This document shows positions 45,456-58,085 of a stretch of 64,000 nucleotides of DNA, one piece after another. The position numbers and the translations under genes were made by a program. The stretch is from Mauremys mutica (lineage: Eukaryota; Chordata; Testudines; Geoemydidae). The stretch lies in assembly GCF_020497125.1 (NCBI RefSeq), contig NC_059079.1, positions 15,333,553 to 15,397,552 of the forward strand, read 5' to 3'. How positions within the stretch are numbered: position 1 is the stretch's first letter; each line of letters starts with the position of its first letter. The notes under the pieces were generated by a model. That model was not told where the DNA came from. It saw nothing but the letters and a program-made list of their open reading frames with translations, and did no database searches.

Positions 45456-46610
45456 GAGCAGTTTTCAAGCTCTTTGAACTGAGCCCTCACCCGCTTTGCA
45501 TTATAATTTTTGGTTGCCCCCCCCAGGCATTAGCTGCAAAAAACCTACAGTTTGCAAGTGCCTAAGTAGGCCCTGGAATCATGGTTAAAGTTGCTCCCCC
45601 AAAATCTGACATGCTCCCTGCCCCAGCCAGTGGCACCTCTCTCCAGTGAATTAGAATCTTGAAAATCCACACACGGACCTGTTCAAAAGTGTGTTGATTG
45701 AAGCCTGTAGCCAACGGTACTTTAGGATATTAGGGTTTCGTACTCCCCCACATAACTGCCCTTACATGGTCATTACTTTCTGCTTTTGGTAACTCAACCA
45801 ACTCTCCAGTCATACAAGACCAGTGATTTCTGTGCCCTATGCTACTGTGTCTTTTGCTCTGTACACAACCCATAAAATGAAGGCGTCACACAGGCAGGGT
45901 GCGGCCCAGATAACGCTGTTTACTAACACTATCCAACCTGCCAGGCATAGCTGCATATACACACGGCTACTGTAGGCTTCTAGGGGCACCTGCAACACAA
46001 CCCGGCAAGCACCCCTAGAGGGGGGCCGAACTGTTTAAAGGGATACTATGCTAGTCCTATGTCTGACACATGCTTAGTGTGAGCGCACACTCGCTATTGC
46101 TTGCTAGAAATCCAAGCCCAAGCACTGAGGCAGCAATGTAGCTAGTGTGGGGAGGCTGAAACTAGAGTTTAGGTTTCTATTTTCCTCAGCTAGGCCAATA
46201 GGAGCACTGCAGAGGCAGTCCCTGGGCGGGAGCAGAGGGCCTTGGCAAGCGCTTGAGCGGCATCCTCCAGCTGCCGTAAAACATGAAGTGTGTCCAAAGC
46301 TCAAGTGGAAAGTCACTGAACTGTATCAGTAAATGGATCATTGCACATGCTGGAATATGGATGCCGTGTGACACCATTCCACCTCCCAGGCTGCAAAGAG
46401 CTCTCAATACGTTGCAGGAGGAGGGGAAGGGATGTGTGTGAGGGAGAGCGAACGGATGTCAGCTGTTTTTTTGTCTTGCTCAAGCCCCACTGGTTCAGGA
46501 AGCATAATAACCCTCCTGCCCCATATTTCAAGCAGCCACCCAGACCACTGTTGGAGCATGCTACTCACTCACTGAGCATGTCTGGCGGCTGCAGGGCTAG
46601 CCCCCTGCCA
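45456..46610. other. Intergenic sequence
   Basis: No supported gene. Mixed-composition DNA without a repeat that I can name. Confidence 0.45.
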
Positions 46611-46618
46611 GCAGGACA

Positions 46619-47137
46619 GAACGATAGAAATGTAGAGCTGGAATCATCGAGTCCAGCCCCCTGCACTCTGGCAGGACCGAGTGTATCTAGACCATCCCTG
46701 ACTGGTGTTTGTCCAACCTGTTCTTAAATACCTCCAGTGATGGGGCTTCCACCACCTCCTTTTGAAGTCTCTTCCGCCTCTCAACTACCCTCATAGTTAG
46801 ACAGCTTGTTTCCTACTAGCTAACCTAACTCTCCCGTGCTATAGATTAAACCCATTACATCTTGTCCTGCCTTCAGTGGACATGGAGAATAGCCCTAAAC
46901 ATATGTGAAGCCTGTTATCAGGTCTGCCCCTCAGGCTTGTCTCAAAAATAACATGCCCAGCTTTAATCTTGCCTCCCATGTCAGGGCTGCTAAATCATTT
47001 TTGTTGCTCTCCTCCGGACCGTCTCTCCTGGTTGGCCACATCTTTTCTAAGGTGTGGTGCCCAGCTTTGGACACAGTACTTCAGCGGAGGCCTCACCAGC
47101 ACTGAGCAGAGAGGGACAGTTACCTCCCATGCAGACA
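46619..47137 (-). mobile_element. CR1 LINE 3' part
   Basis: The minus strand contains the CR1 3' region, seen on the plus strand as ccatccctgactggtgtttg, then cctgttcttaaatacctcca, and at the right gtacttcagcggaggcctca. It is the reverse of the region seen at 32100-32570. Frames are broken. Confidence 0.85.
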
Positions 47138-47151
47138 TGCCAAACCTACCG

Positions 47152-47179
47152 AAATAAAATAAAATAAAATAAAATAAAA
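47152..47179. repeat. AAAAT pentanucleotide microsatellite
   Basis: Five units of aaaat next to the 5' edge of the CR1 fragment. Confidence 0.9.
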
Positions 47180-48660
47180 CCACCACAGAAATTGGGCTTG
47201 TTTTTGGCTTAATTGGCTTCTGAGTTACTCGTTGGCTAGTTTTTGGCTTGTAGCTTGTTTGGCTTGTTGCTTCTTTTTTTGATCGGCTCCTGGCAAGCAG
47301 GGGCAAGTGGGCAGCAAGGAAGGGAGAGAGTCAGAAGTGACCAGCGGGCCCACCACCATCCCAGACCACATGCTGGAGGGGTGGGGGGGGATCTAGTCAC
47401 ATTGCGTGTTGGGGTTCTCAGGGATTGGCTTGTTTTGAAATGGGAGTAGATTGATTTTTGTCTTATTGTGAAAGTCGAGGTGCTTATTTACCGCATGAAA
47501 GTTGGCAACTGTGCTCCCATGTCTTACATACCATGCACCTGTCCGTACACTCCAGAATGATATGATCCTTTTTCCACACCTGCATCACATTGTTGACTCC
47601 TATTCAATTTCTGCTTCTCTATAATCCCCAGAGCCTTTTCAAACAGTCCTACTGTCTAGCAAACGAGTCCCCATTTTGTAGTTGTGCGTTTGATTTTTTT
47701 TTCCCTTCCTAAATGACGTACTGCTCATTTGTGTTCAATTTCATCATATTGATTTCAGACCATTTCGCCAATTTACCGTACCTTCCCTCACTGCTGCTGA
47801 GGAACAGTTGCCAGCTAGGAGCCCCACTTCAAGGACCTTTCATGAGGTGCTGGGACAGAAAGCGCATTGTGGCCTGAGAGGTATTGACTCTAGAGCAGGG
47901 ACATAAAAGCTTGATAGGTTTTGATGAGGTAGCGTATGGGCTGGGTGGGACTTGTGGAGGAAGGAGGACATCATTATCCAGATGATGTCACATATATTAG
48001 CACTGAAGTGGACGTTTTTTAGAAGGCTGCTCTCATTAGAACAGCAGCACATCACTGGCTAGCTGGGTTTTTTTTTTGTTTGTTTTTAAAAAATTTTCTC
48101 ATTCCTAACACTCCATGGTCAAGGCTGCTGAACTCCATGTTCTTACTGGTCTTTTGGTTGGGGGAGTTGGGATGTGTGTACATGTGCACAAAATGCTTCC
48201 TGCAAGGAGCTGTGCATATCCTTAACCACCACTGGAAAGGAACATTAATAATCATTAGGCTTCTCTCCATGTGCTGTTATCCACCCTATGATCCCCACCC
48301 CATATTTTCTCCCAGGGATGTGGAAGCTAAAGAGGAATTTTTTAAATGCGTATGACCTGGTCACAGACAATGTGTAATGTGTAGCAATTAGACTAGATTT
48401 GTCATGCCCAGTAACTTCATGAGCAAGGTGGCGATGCGAGCCACACACTGGAAGACAAGAGCATGTCCCTGCATGGTTCTGTTGAATATAATTATGGTGA
48501 GAGTATAAAAAGAGATTCAGTGACTGGAAAAGAGCATTTGATGAAGCCCAAAAGCACACACTGTATTTTACCTGTGCAATGTTTCATGCCTCTTCTCCCA
48601 TCCCTCCCCCCCAAAAAATTCAGCATCCTCTGTAATGTACAGGTATAAAGCTTATTTTCA
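47180..48660. other. Intergenic sequence
   Basis: No gene or clear repeat recognised. Confidence 0.4.
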
Positions 48661-48689
48661 AAGAGGGGCAGGATGGCCTTGTTAAGACA

Positions 48690-48880
48690 CTTGGGAAATC
48701 TGGGTTTGGTTCACTGGTCTGCTACAAACTCCCTGTGTGACCTTGGGCAAGTCATCTGTAAACAGAGGTAATAAATAATAGTTTCTTTCTGGTACTTTTT
48801 TTTTCTGTCACTTTTGGATGGACTCTCTGACGCAGTGCCTCGCAGAATGAGGCCCTGATCTCAAGTGTGACTACAATACA
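48690..48880 (+). repeat. MIR/CORE-SINE fragment
   Basis: The string ctgtgtgaccttgggcaagtc is the diagnostic core of MIR. It is followed by a degraded 3' part (gaggccctgatctcaag). An ancient amniote SINE. Confidence 0.75.
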
Positions 48881-49727
48881 GCTAATGAGGTTGATGATGA
48901 TGCTGTCCTTTATGCATTTGTACAGCGTTTGGTACAATGTCTTCCTGAGCTGTCTGCCCTGTAGCCAGTAAATCAATGTATGTATTTCATTGCTTACTAG
49001 CTTTGCCAAAATATTACTACTTTCCTGTAACTTATTATTGTCACCCCTTTTTTTTGCCTGAGAGGTTAGCCAGTAGACAGGGGGGCCTTGAGGGATGTTT
49101 CTATTTGGAGGAGAAATTGATCAGGCAGGGTTGTTTTTATATATATACAGTTCTGTTTATTTGTAAAGAATGTGTAAAGTCCTGTTTCCCTGACTACTGG
49201 ATGATCATACAAGTAGTTTCCTTACTTATAATTCCCAGGCTTCCTTATAGCCAGCACACTGCCCAAAAAAGCGCTCTTGCCTTGCTCTTAGGGCAACTAC
49301 TAGGTGCTTCTCTGGCTGTCTCGTTTGTCTTCTGGTCCTCACCCCTTGCTTTCTAGCTGCCTCTGACTGGTACTGACATATAGACACACACATCTCCACC
49401 CAGTTAATCCCCAGCTGCCACATTTGCATTCAGTCTAATTTTGGGCAGTGATGTTTATCAGTCTCCAGGAGGGCCTCAGCCAAAATAATGGAAACCATTG
49501 AACCAAAGAGCCATTTAACTATGCCCTCATATAGCCTGAATGACATGTAGCTGTTATGATAAACAGCTTCAGCAAAGTCTGGGACTGCCCCTGGAGCTAA
49601 GACACTGCTGTTAAACAACCTCTAGTTTAACATTATATTTAATACTGTAAGTGCATAGCCAAAAGTGCAGTTCTGATTCTCCCTGGTAAAATGCTGCACA
49701 ATGACAAGTACGTTAAAAGATCCAAGT
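48881..49727. other. Intergenic sequence
   Basis: Nothing recognised. Confidence 0.4.
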
Positions 49728-49922
49728 ATCGGGGGTAGCCGTGTTAGTCTGTATCCACAAAAACAACAAGGAGTCCGGTGGCACCCTAAAGACTAACAGA
49801 TTTAGTTGGGCATAAGCTTTCGTGGGTAAAAAAACCTCTTCAGAAGTGGATTTTTTACCCACAAAAGCTTATGCCCAAATAAATCTGTTAGTCTTTAAGG
49901 TGCCACCGGACTCCTTGTTATT
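49728..49922. mobile_element. Penelope-type inverted terminal structure, about 70-bp arms
   Basis: It starts ggggtagccgtgttagtctg. A near-perfect palindrome follows: left arm 49765-49834 (aacaaggagtccggtggcac ...), 16-base spacer, right arm 49851-49919 (... gtgccaccggactccttgtt). It is a second subfamily of the same kind of end seen at 42501-42703. No coding part is attached. Confidence 0.75.
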
Positions 49923-50730
49923 AAAGAATCCAGATACTCGTGACATGTTTACAGTTTTACTTTAGGAAACTTGTAAAATCTAACCACAACTATCTAACAA
50001 ACTGAAAATGAACTAGACCTAAAATAATCTGTTAAAATGTGTACAGCTGATTCATAGCCCTGGACCACACTTTGAATAATAGATGATGCTGAGGTCCAGT
50101 GCACTCTCCCAGGTGACATAAATATGCAAATACACAACAACCACTTTCTACAATGGCTGTAAAATTAAAACTAGATTGGGGTATGTGCATCCCTGTGGTG
50201 CCTTAGGGTAGGAGTGGGGCATTTTATGAGGAGAAGTGAGGGGAAGGGTAACATTCCCTCTAACTGTACACGTTTTGTACGCCTCCTCAGTCACTCTGTA
50301 GAACAACTCTGAGCAGCACAGTAACTCCTCCTCTTGTGTGTGGGGGGGGGAGGGCGGAAAGCAGGGCTAGCTAATGATAACCCAGCAGACACAAGAGAAC
50401 AAGTGTGCAGAGAGTGGTATAGGGGAAAGCATAAATAAGCCAAGATCCATGGGAAAGCATGCTTTCCGTGGAGCTCCATCTTATGCTTGAACTATTGTCA
50501 ACTCGCCCTTGACTGCTCTGCCCTGCCACCAGTCCTGTCTCCCGGAGGGCAGAATATGGTGGAATGGCATCTTAAAAAGGACACCCACCATTCAGGGTTC
50601 ACGGCTCCTCTTCATGAAGGGGAATGTTTGGCCCCAACATACAAACATGCTTTATTTATTTAAATAGCAGAAGTGCTCTTTGTGCATGTTAACTAAAAGC
50701 TGTCATACAGTCAAAGACAATGTTGTTGAG
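49923..50730. other. Intergenic sequence
   Basis: No gene or named repeat recognised. Confidence 0.4.
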
Positions 50731-50734
50731 AAAG

Positions 50735-51756
50735 ATCCTAAGAACGGCCGTACTGGATCAGACCAAAGGTCCATCTAGCCCAGTTTCCTGCCTAACAACA
50801 GTGGCTAATGCCAGGTGCCCTAGAGGGAGTGAACCTAACAGGCAATGATCAAGTGATCTCTCTCCTGCCATCCATCTCCACCCTCTGACAAACAGAGGCT
50901 AGGGACACCATTCCTTACCCATCCTGGCTAATAGCCATTAATGGACTTAACCACCGTGAATTTATCCAGTTCGCTTTTAAACCCTGCTATAGTCCTAGCC
51001 TTCACAACCTCCTCGGGCAAGGAGTTCTACAAGTTGACTGTGCACTGGGTGAAGAAGAACTTCCTTTTATTTGTTTTAAACCTGCTACCTATCAATTTCA
51101 TTTGGTGGCCCCTAGTTCTTATATTATGGGAACAAGTAAATAACTTTTCCTTATTCACTTTCTCCACTTCACTCATGATTTTATATACCTCTATCATATC
51201 CCCCCTTAGTCTTTTCTTTTCAAAACTGAAAAGTCCTAGCCCCTTTAATCTCTCCTCATATGGGACCTGTTCCAAACCCCTAATCATTTTAGTTGCCCCT
51301 CTCTGAACGTTTTCCAATGCCAGTATATCTTTTTTGAGATAAGGAGACCACATCTGTACACAGTATTCGAGATGTGGGCGTACCATGGATTTATACAAGG
51401 GCAATAAGATATTCTCCATCTTATTCTCTATCCCCTTTTTAATGATTCCTAACATCCTGTTTGCTTTTTTGACTGCCTCTGCACACTGCGTGGACATCTT
51501 CAGAGAACTGTCCACGATGACTCCAAGATCTTTTTCCTGACTCGTTGTAGCTAAATTAGCCCCCATCATATTATATGTATAGTTGGGGTTATATTTTCCA
51601 ATGTGCATTACTTTACATTTATCCACATTAAATGTCATTTGCCATTTTGTTGCCCAGTCACTTAGTTTTGTGAGATCTTTTTGAAGTTCTTCACAGTCTG
51701 CTTTGGTCTTAACTATCTTGAGCAGTTTAGTGTCATCTGCAAATGATGAAAGCTAG
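50735..51756 (-). mobile_element. CR1 LINE, 3' kilobase with long open reverse transcriptase tail
   Basis: The minus strand from about 51638 leftwards stays open for 203 codons and reads the CR1 C-terminal region: FNVDKCKVMHIG, then YKSMVRPHLEYCVQMWSPYL, then RGATKMIRGLEQVPYEERLK. The 3' end on the plus strand starts agaacggccgtactggatca. It is better preserved than the other CR1 copies here, so probably younger. The element is 5'-truncated at about 51756. Further WNSLPEEV-type codons continue past a stop. Confidence 0.92.
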
Positions 51757-51837
51757 GAAAGAAATGACTTGGAGGGTTTTATATATAAATTTGATGTGAG
51801 GGGAGGGGGTATTGAGAAAAGTTGAGAGGAAGTATGA

Positions 51838-52000
51838 TCTTACGGTCCAGCCACTGGACTGGGACTCAAGACACATGGGTGCAATGCCCTGCACTGCTCA
51901 TGTCTTCCTCTGTGGCCTTCAGCAGGTCACTTAGTCTCTCTCTTCTCCTCAGTTCCCCATTACTAAAATGGGGATCAGAATATTCTCCCTCTGTCTATCT
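51838..52000 (+). repeat. MIR/CORE-SINE
   Basis: The order is gccactggactgggactcaa, then ctctgtggccttcagcaggtcactt, then ccattactaaaatggggatc. It follows the MIR consensus from A/B-box-adjacent part to the 3' region. Confidence 0.75.
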
Positions 52001-53222
52001 TGTTTGTTTGAACTGTTAGTTCTCCAGAGCAGGGACTTCGGGGTGTTAGAGTCCCAACTGGACTTGGGGCCTCCTGTATTACAATACTCCTGTCTTACAA
52101 ACTGTTATTAACAGTTTTTACATTGTGATTATCAAGAAAGGGAACAAAACGCCCCCAAAGCTGTTATTCCAAAGTCGAAATGCATTTCCTAAGTCTTTGT
52201 GTGGCATTGCCATTGAACTTCCCACGAGTTACATTTTGGGCTGAAAGCCTGTCATGCAGTTAGCTACTGGCAACATTAAGAAATGCGAGGAACCTGGCTA
52301 AGGACTCAAGATTCTCACACCTAAGGGTAGCTCTTCAGGGTCAGTCTGTAGGCACATCAGCTCTCCATCTGCCAGCAGCTAGGCTGCCAACAGCATCAGA
52401 TTGTGTTTGTTTGTTTCTCTGGAAGTAACCATGACTGGGACTGGGTGACTCCCTCTGGCAGCAATCCAAACCTGCACACCTTCTGTAATGGTCTCACTGC
52501 ATCTCCTCCAACCGTGAGCCAAATTTAAACCGTGGAATGATGTGGTTGCTTTGTCTATGTGATGAGAGTTGCCAATAAAGAGGCCCCACTTGGCATGGGC
52601 CATACAAAGCATCAAAAGCTGGGGAGAAAAGAAGATGCACTAAAAGGGGGGACAACAGCGAGCAGGCCAAGGAAAAGCAGAAATAGCTTGTGGCAGAGTA
52701 AGGCAGAGATCTGTTCCGGGTAAACATGGCTACCATCCTGTTATCCTACACATCGATAATGAAATGTTCATGTAGGATGCATATACAACATAAAATACAG
52801 AGAGACATCTTCCTAATGCAACGAGGGGTATATGTCATGTTCTTTGCTCACTAAATGAATATATACTTACAATGCTAAAAGACCCTCTAGGATACTCATG
52901 TACTGGCCAGCTAAGGGAGACAGACTGAGGCACACCTATTATGTGGTGCATAATGAGAATTATAGGGGAGGGTTAGGGCCTTAGTGCCTCAAGATTGGAA
53001 ACCAGCCCTTGAATGGAGGGGAGAGGTACGGAAAGGTTCTGGTGGGTGAGGGGGCTAGGCTAGAGGGCAGAACCCTAATGCAACTGAATAGCCTCACGGT
53101 CGCTAACAGCCCAGTGTGTATTGTAAGCAACATAGAAATCAGGGCTTGGAGTGTCAGCAGGGAGAAAGTGGGTGAACATCTTAAATGAAGGCTCTGTGGG
53201 GTAGATTCTATGTAACCAGTGA
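52001..53222. other. Intergenic sequence
   Basis: No gene or named repeat recognised. Confidence 0.4.
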
Positions 53223-53460
53223 GGGCTTGACTACAGTGGAACCTGACCTCAGCAGAGCTCTGTCCCTCAGGACATGAAACATTCACCCCCAAAAGACATA
53301 GATATGCTGCCCTAACCCCACTGTAGACAGTGCTAGGTCAGTGGAAGAGTTCATTGATTGACCTCACTGCTGCCTCTTGGGGCGGTGGATTAACTGCACT
53401 GCTGGCTGAACCCCTCACGTCGACGTAGTGAGACCAATGTTTGAAGTGTAGACAGACCCT
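53223..53460. mobile_element. Harbinger-like MITE, about 240 bp
   Basis: The left end gggcttgactacagtgga and the right end gtgtagacagaccct form an inverted pair (GGG-CT-G-CTAC-). The internal part contains tcacgtcgacgtagtgag, a motif common to this turtle MITE group. The target duplication is not clear. Confidence 0.5.
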
Positions 53461-53807
53461 AAGGCAATATCTGCACATCAGGCTAGAGGTGTAAATCCGC
53501 CTGGTGGCAGCATAGCCATGCTAGTTCTGTTCATGCAAGCACACTGAAAATAGAGGGTAGCACGTCACAAGGGACTAGCTGCCCAACTGCGTGCCAGGTG
53601 TCTGGCGGGTACATTCCTGAGCTGCTAGGACCTTCTGCCGGGAATTCCCAAAGAGATTGTATTAGCCCAAACTCTTTCAAATAGAAAGGCTGGGCTAAGC
53701 CTTACGGCATACATTTTGGGGGAGGGAGAGGAAGGGGATGTAAGCAGAGGGCATGGAGCAAGCGGTAAAAGATGTGAGAGCCACTCAGTGTAATACAGGC
53801 CCATAAG

Positions 53808-54493
53808 CATGGCACCTCCTTCTGGTACCTTCTGGGAATTAGTTCTCCAGCCGTCAGAGCGCCCTCTGCAGGCCGGTGTCCTGCTTTCACCAGGGCACTT
53901 GTGTCCCTCGTGGATCCAGTACTCCTTGCACACCAGGGCGCAGCCCCCTGGCAGTATATCCCTCAGTATCTGGGTCTTCCCTCCCTGGGGAACCCCCACT
54001 GCCACCCCCTATCCCCACCGCAGTCATAGGCTTCTGCCAGTCACCAACTAGCCCCCGCTCCCTGGGGCAGACTGCAGTATAAGCCACTCACCACAGGCAA
54101 GGTTGGGTTTGGACCTGCTGCCTCTATCTATAATGGAGCTGCCCCTCGGCAGCCCTAGTACCTTTGAGTGGGCCCTTCCTTCGACTTGCAGCCTGGGACT
54201 CTGCTAGGCTGGAGCTCCCCAGCTCCCTGGCCCTTCCCCAGCACTGCTCAACCCTTGGTACCTTCCTCAGCTCCCCAGGTGGCCTGGTTCCTCCATCTCC
54301 AAAGGCTAGAGAGAGAGGCTGTCTGCACCTGACCCACTGCCCTCTTATAAAGGCCAGCTGAGCCCTGATTGGGGCATGGCCACACCTGAGGCTACTTCCC
54401 CCAATCAGCCTGGGAGCCACTTACTCCAGCAACAGCCCTCTCCTGGGCTGTTTTAAGCCCTCCCAGGCAGGAGCGGGTGATCATCCCGCTACA
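53808..54493 (-). mobile_element. LTR-like repeat, copy 2 (family of 25525-26218)
   Basis: Aligns by eye with copy 1 along its length: gcgccctctgcaggccggtg, ccctggggaaccccca, ggggcagactgcagtat, gtttggacctgctgcct, and the end ggagcgggtgatcatcccgctaca. The left terminus seen in copy 1 (TGTAGAGGTGCAG) is missing here. On the minus strand cctttataag, about 145 bases from the TGTAG end, could be a TATA box. Confidence 0.75.
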
Positions 54494-54501
54494 AGGCCTC
54501 A

Positions 54502-55247
54502 CTCAGTTGGCCTTGACCAGCAGGACGGATCCATGAGTAGCATCTTGCTTCACAATATAAAGAAGAGAGTTAATGGTCTCTCTATAAATGTATTAGCTCA
54601 GACCCTCTGGTGCCATAAAGCAACCTTAGAGCCAGCTAGCTTGACTAGAGAGGGAGTCCTCTGCCCTTGAAGAATCCCCAGGTGCTAGAGAGTCAGAAGC
54701 TGGCTCTTCATTGTGAACATTCTGGTTTTAGCCAGACACTGAACTTTATTTGAAATTGTTTGGTAGATACTTAGCCACGGCTGCAGTAAGAGTGGAAGAG
54801 CAATCTGAACAGGAGCATAAGTGATATGGATGAAAAAAAAATCTGAAATGCTAAAAGAGCCATCACAGAACAGCTTTCTATGCAAGATACTAACTATATG
54901 TGTGTGGGGAGTCGAGGGGAGGGAAATGCCTTGCTAAGCAATTATCGAATAAGAGTCCCAGAATGGAGGGGTGTTATTACCCCAGACTCTGATCAAGCTA
55001 ATTGCCAGCATATTGTGCGCATTCAGCCACCATGAATTAATAAAATAGAACACCATCTAGTTGAGGCTTCAAATGAAGAAGCAGGACTTCTGGAGGCAAG
55101 GTCAAATGCTAGCTGCAGGCTTGCAGTTCCTGCTAATCAGAGTGGGAGGAGGGGAGAAAAGAGTTAACAAATTGAGACTGAAAGAAAATAAGTGGATGGA
55201 GACCTTGAGTTTGAGTGTGTTTTATACAGAAGCTTATTACAGCTAAG
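54502..55247. other. Intergenic sequence
   Basis: Nothing recognised. Confidence 0.4.
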
Positions 55248-55255
55248 ATTGTTAG

Positions 55256-55570
55256 CAGGTGCGGCTCTAGGAATTGCGCCGCCCCAAGCAGGGCGGCACG
55301 CTGCAGGGCGGGGCGGGGGGGGCGCTCTGGTGGTTGCCGGTCCCGCGGCTCCGGTGGACCTCCTGCAGACGTGCCTGTGGAGGGTCCACTGGTCCCGCAG
55401 CTCCGGTGGACATCCCGCAGGCATGCCTGCGGATGCTCCACCGAAGCCGCGGGACCAGCGGACCCTCCGCAGGCATGCCTGCGGGAGGTCCACCGGAGCC
55501 GCCTGCCGCCCTCCCGCGGCACGCTGCCCCAAGTGCACGCTTGGCGCGCTGGGGTCTGGAGCCGGCCCTG
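55256..55570. mobile_element. hAT MITE, 315 bp, palindromic core
   Basis: Eight-base flanks attgttag (55248-55255) and attgtcag (55571-55578) match at 7 of 8 positions. Ends are CAGGTGCGGCTCTAGG and, reverse complemented, CAGGGCCGGCTCCAGACC. The core 55345-55502 is one large imperfect palindrome centred on ccgcaggcatgcctgcgg (55415-55432). A second copy of that 18-mer lies at 55467-55484. Several overlapping open frames here are by-products of GC content. Confidence 0.88.
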
Positions 55571-55578
55571 ATTGTCAG

Positions 55579-57685
55579 AAATGTTTTGTTGATAAGTAGT
55601 TTACTAAAGTTAGGAGAGGTGATGACCCAGTAGGGGTCACTATAAGCTATGGTGCAGTTCTCTGAAGCTATTCTGAGAGAATTTCCTCACATCATACTCC
55701 CCGGCGGGGAAGAGACCGGCCATCACAGACATGCTGCTAGTTTCTCAATACAAGCTCAGATTTTAGGTAATTATGCGGGATGTTCTAAACCTATTGCTTA
55801 TGTGTGAGTGTGCTTACAGCTAATAAATTGTCATTTTAGGTAAGTGAACTCTTACTCATATCAATTTTTCATCAGCCTGAAGTGCTGTGTTCCCACTGAT
55901 TTATTCCTGACACTGCCTGGAGTGAAACAGTTACATTATCACTTCTTTGGGTTCTGAAGGTCCTGAGTAACACAGGATACGTTCTTTGTGCTCAAGGTGA
56001 AATTAAACAAATGCACAGTGAAGTACATCAGCCATATGTGAAAAAAGCAGCAGGAGAAAAGGCCTGGAGCCATAGCCAAGACTTGCAAAATAAACTGGAA
56101 GAAACCTGCAAATAGACAACCTGCCGGAGATTATTTTGTACATAACCCAACCTCATCACCAATAACACTCTCCTTCTCCCCCACTGCACCAGCAAACATT
56201 TGTAACTGTGTGTTTGTTAATCTATGGTGTGGCCCAACTCCGCCCCCCGGGCAAATGTAAGTTAGAGAACATGAAGGTACGAGCAGAACACGTGGTTCTA
56301 TGACTGGCTCCAGCACATGTTCCCCCGTTATGCTGAGGGGAGGTATAATAGATGAAGCTGCAGTGATAGCTACCTTGGTGCGTATTCACTGAACTCCAGA
56401 GGTTTCAGCTTTCTTAGGGGGGGATGTATGCTGGGACCTGTGTTTGCACCCTCAGGCGGGGTATACATGGGTAGAAATCCTTGGAAAGCCCTCCCTGCTT
56501 GGCAAAATGATTACATGGAAAAATGATGTACATTTAATTCCTTCGGAGGCGGGGGTGGGTTCGCTTTGAGAAGGGACTCAGAAAAATCTTGTTTTCTAAT
56601 GTAGGCAGAGTAAATGGATCTTAACTGTAGCCACACCTTTGCTTTTGCTGTTCCACTCTCACCATACGAAAGAAGCAGCAGAGGAAATGTAACAGGAGAA
56701 TAACCGACAAAGCATAAAAAGCCCATTTCCCCTCACATACACCTGGTTTCTAGACTCCAGCCTATTGTCTGCTTCGTCCCCAAAGTTGGCAGGGTGCTAT
56801 GCAATGGCTGCTAACTGGCTGTCACCAGCGCTGGCTGTGCTTCATGGGGGGACTGTGTGTGTAAGTCTCTTTGGGATCCTTGGGGCTGAAAGGTGCTAGA
56901 TCAGTGTATGGTGGTGGGGTTGTCGTAAACTAGCACTAGGCCCCTCTTTAACCTACTCTTGCCCCCTTAGCGGTCCTTGTGAAGTTGCCAAATGAACTCA
57001 GAAATACACACCCTCTATCTGAGTTTGAGACCGAATCCTCCAATGAAAGCAAAAGTCTCTTCTTGTGTCATTAAGGCCATCATTAAGCAGCCCATCCAAA
57101 TCGCCATCAGCACTACATTGCATCCATCAGAACTGTATTAACTATTTTTCCTCACCAGCCTCCCATCTGGTTCAGGAATAGGCTGATGAGGTTTTAGAGC
57201 AGAATAAATAGGAAAAGAACAATGCAGCTTGAATGGGGAAGAAAAATGTCCTGAACTCTAATGCCATTCCACTGACTCCTCGGGTTTTCAGCAGGTGGTT
57301 GGGCAGGGGTTGGGGGGAACTGGTGAAAATGGCTGGCTTCACGAACCCCCATTCACAGAAATCTGACCCTATTTCAGGAAGCCGAGCAACCTTATGAGAG
57401 AAAATAGGCACAGGCACATGCAAGCATTCATGCACACAAATGATAGGGAAAAAGAAGAAGGAGCCAAAGGGAAATTGCTTTTCAAATAATGGTGATTATA
57501 TTTACTTGAACTAAGCATCTACTATTGCAAGTGCAGGATAAATGGTCTTTTCATGTAGGCACAGTAGTGGGAGCCAGGAGATATGGAATCTACAGCTGTA
57601 TACATAGCTTCTTAGATAGGAGATCTAGAGAAGGGAAAAGTGCTTTTTGTGTTCAGTGGGTGTTGTGTACAGTTACAGCACTCAG
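55579..57685. other. Intergenic sequence
   Basis: About 2.1 kb with no gene or named repeat recognised. Confidence 0.4.
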
Positions 57686-57686
57686 C

Positions 57687-57870
57687 TTTCAGGGTAGCAT
57701 CCGTATTAGTCTGTATCCGCAAAAAGAACAGGAGTACTTGTGGCACCTTAGAGACTAACAAATTTATTTGAGCATAAGCTTTCATGGGCTAGAGCCCACT
57801 TCACTGGATGCATAGAATGGAACATATAAGAAGAGTATATATCGGATGCATAGAATGGAACATATAAGCA
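57687..57870 (+). mobile_element. Penelope-type end, single copy
   Basis: It begins tcagggtagcatccgtatta, then caaaaagaacaggagtactt and gagcataagctttcatggg. It is the same family as 42501-42703 but without the inverted partner. A 25-base segment starting ggatgcatagaatggaacat is present twice (57806 and 57843). Confidence 0.75.
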
Positions 57871-58085
57871 ATGGGACTCTAGTAGGGGATTTTTCTGGAT
57901 AGTAGGGTTATACTCATGTTGCTGTTAGCGTAAGGCTTTCAGTGAAACAGGTACAAGGATCTGTTAGGTGTGCATTGCATTTTGTCATTGTGTGCTCAGA
58001 ACCTGGGCTTGTCATTCTTTTATCTTGTTAGTACAACTTTGAGTAAACAAATTAGCTATATAAATAACAATACAAACAAGTGCTC

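Noticed and set aside
45456..50730. Possible unrecognised gene in the HOOK1-CYP2J interval
   Set aside because: Only short frames, none with paired splice sites plus protein-like conservation. Recognisable parts are CR1, MIR and Penelope repeats.
55133..55633. Cluster of overlapping 118-135-codon frames on both strands
   Set aside because: Shadow frames of a palindromic hAT MITE. No conserved protein pattern.
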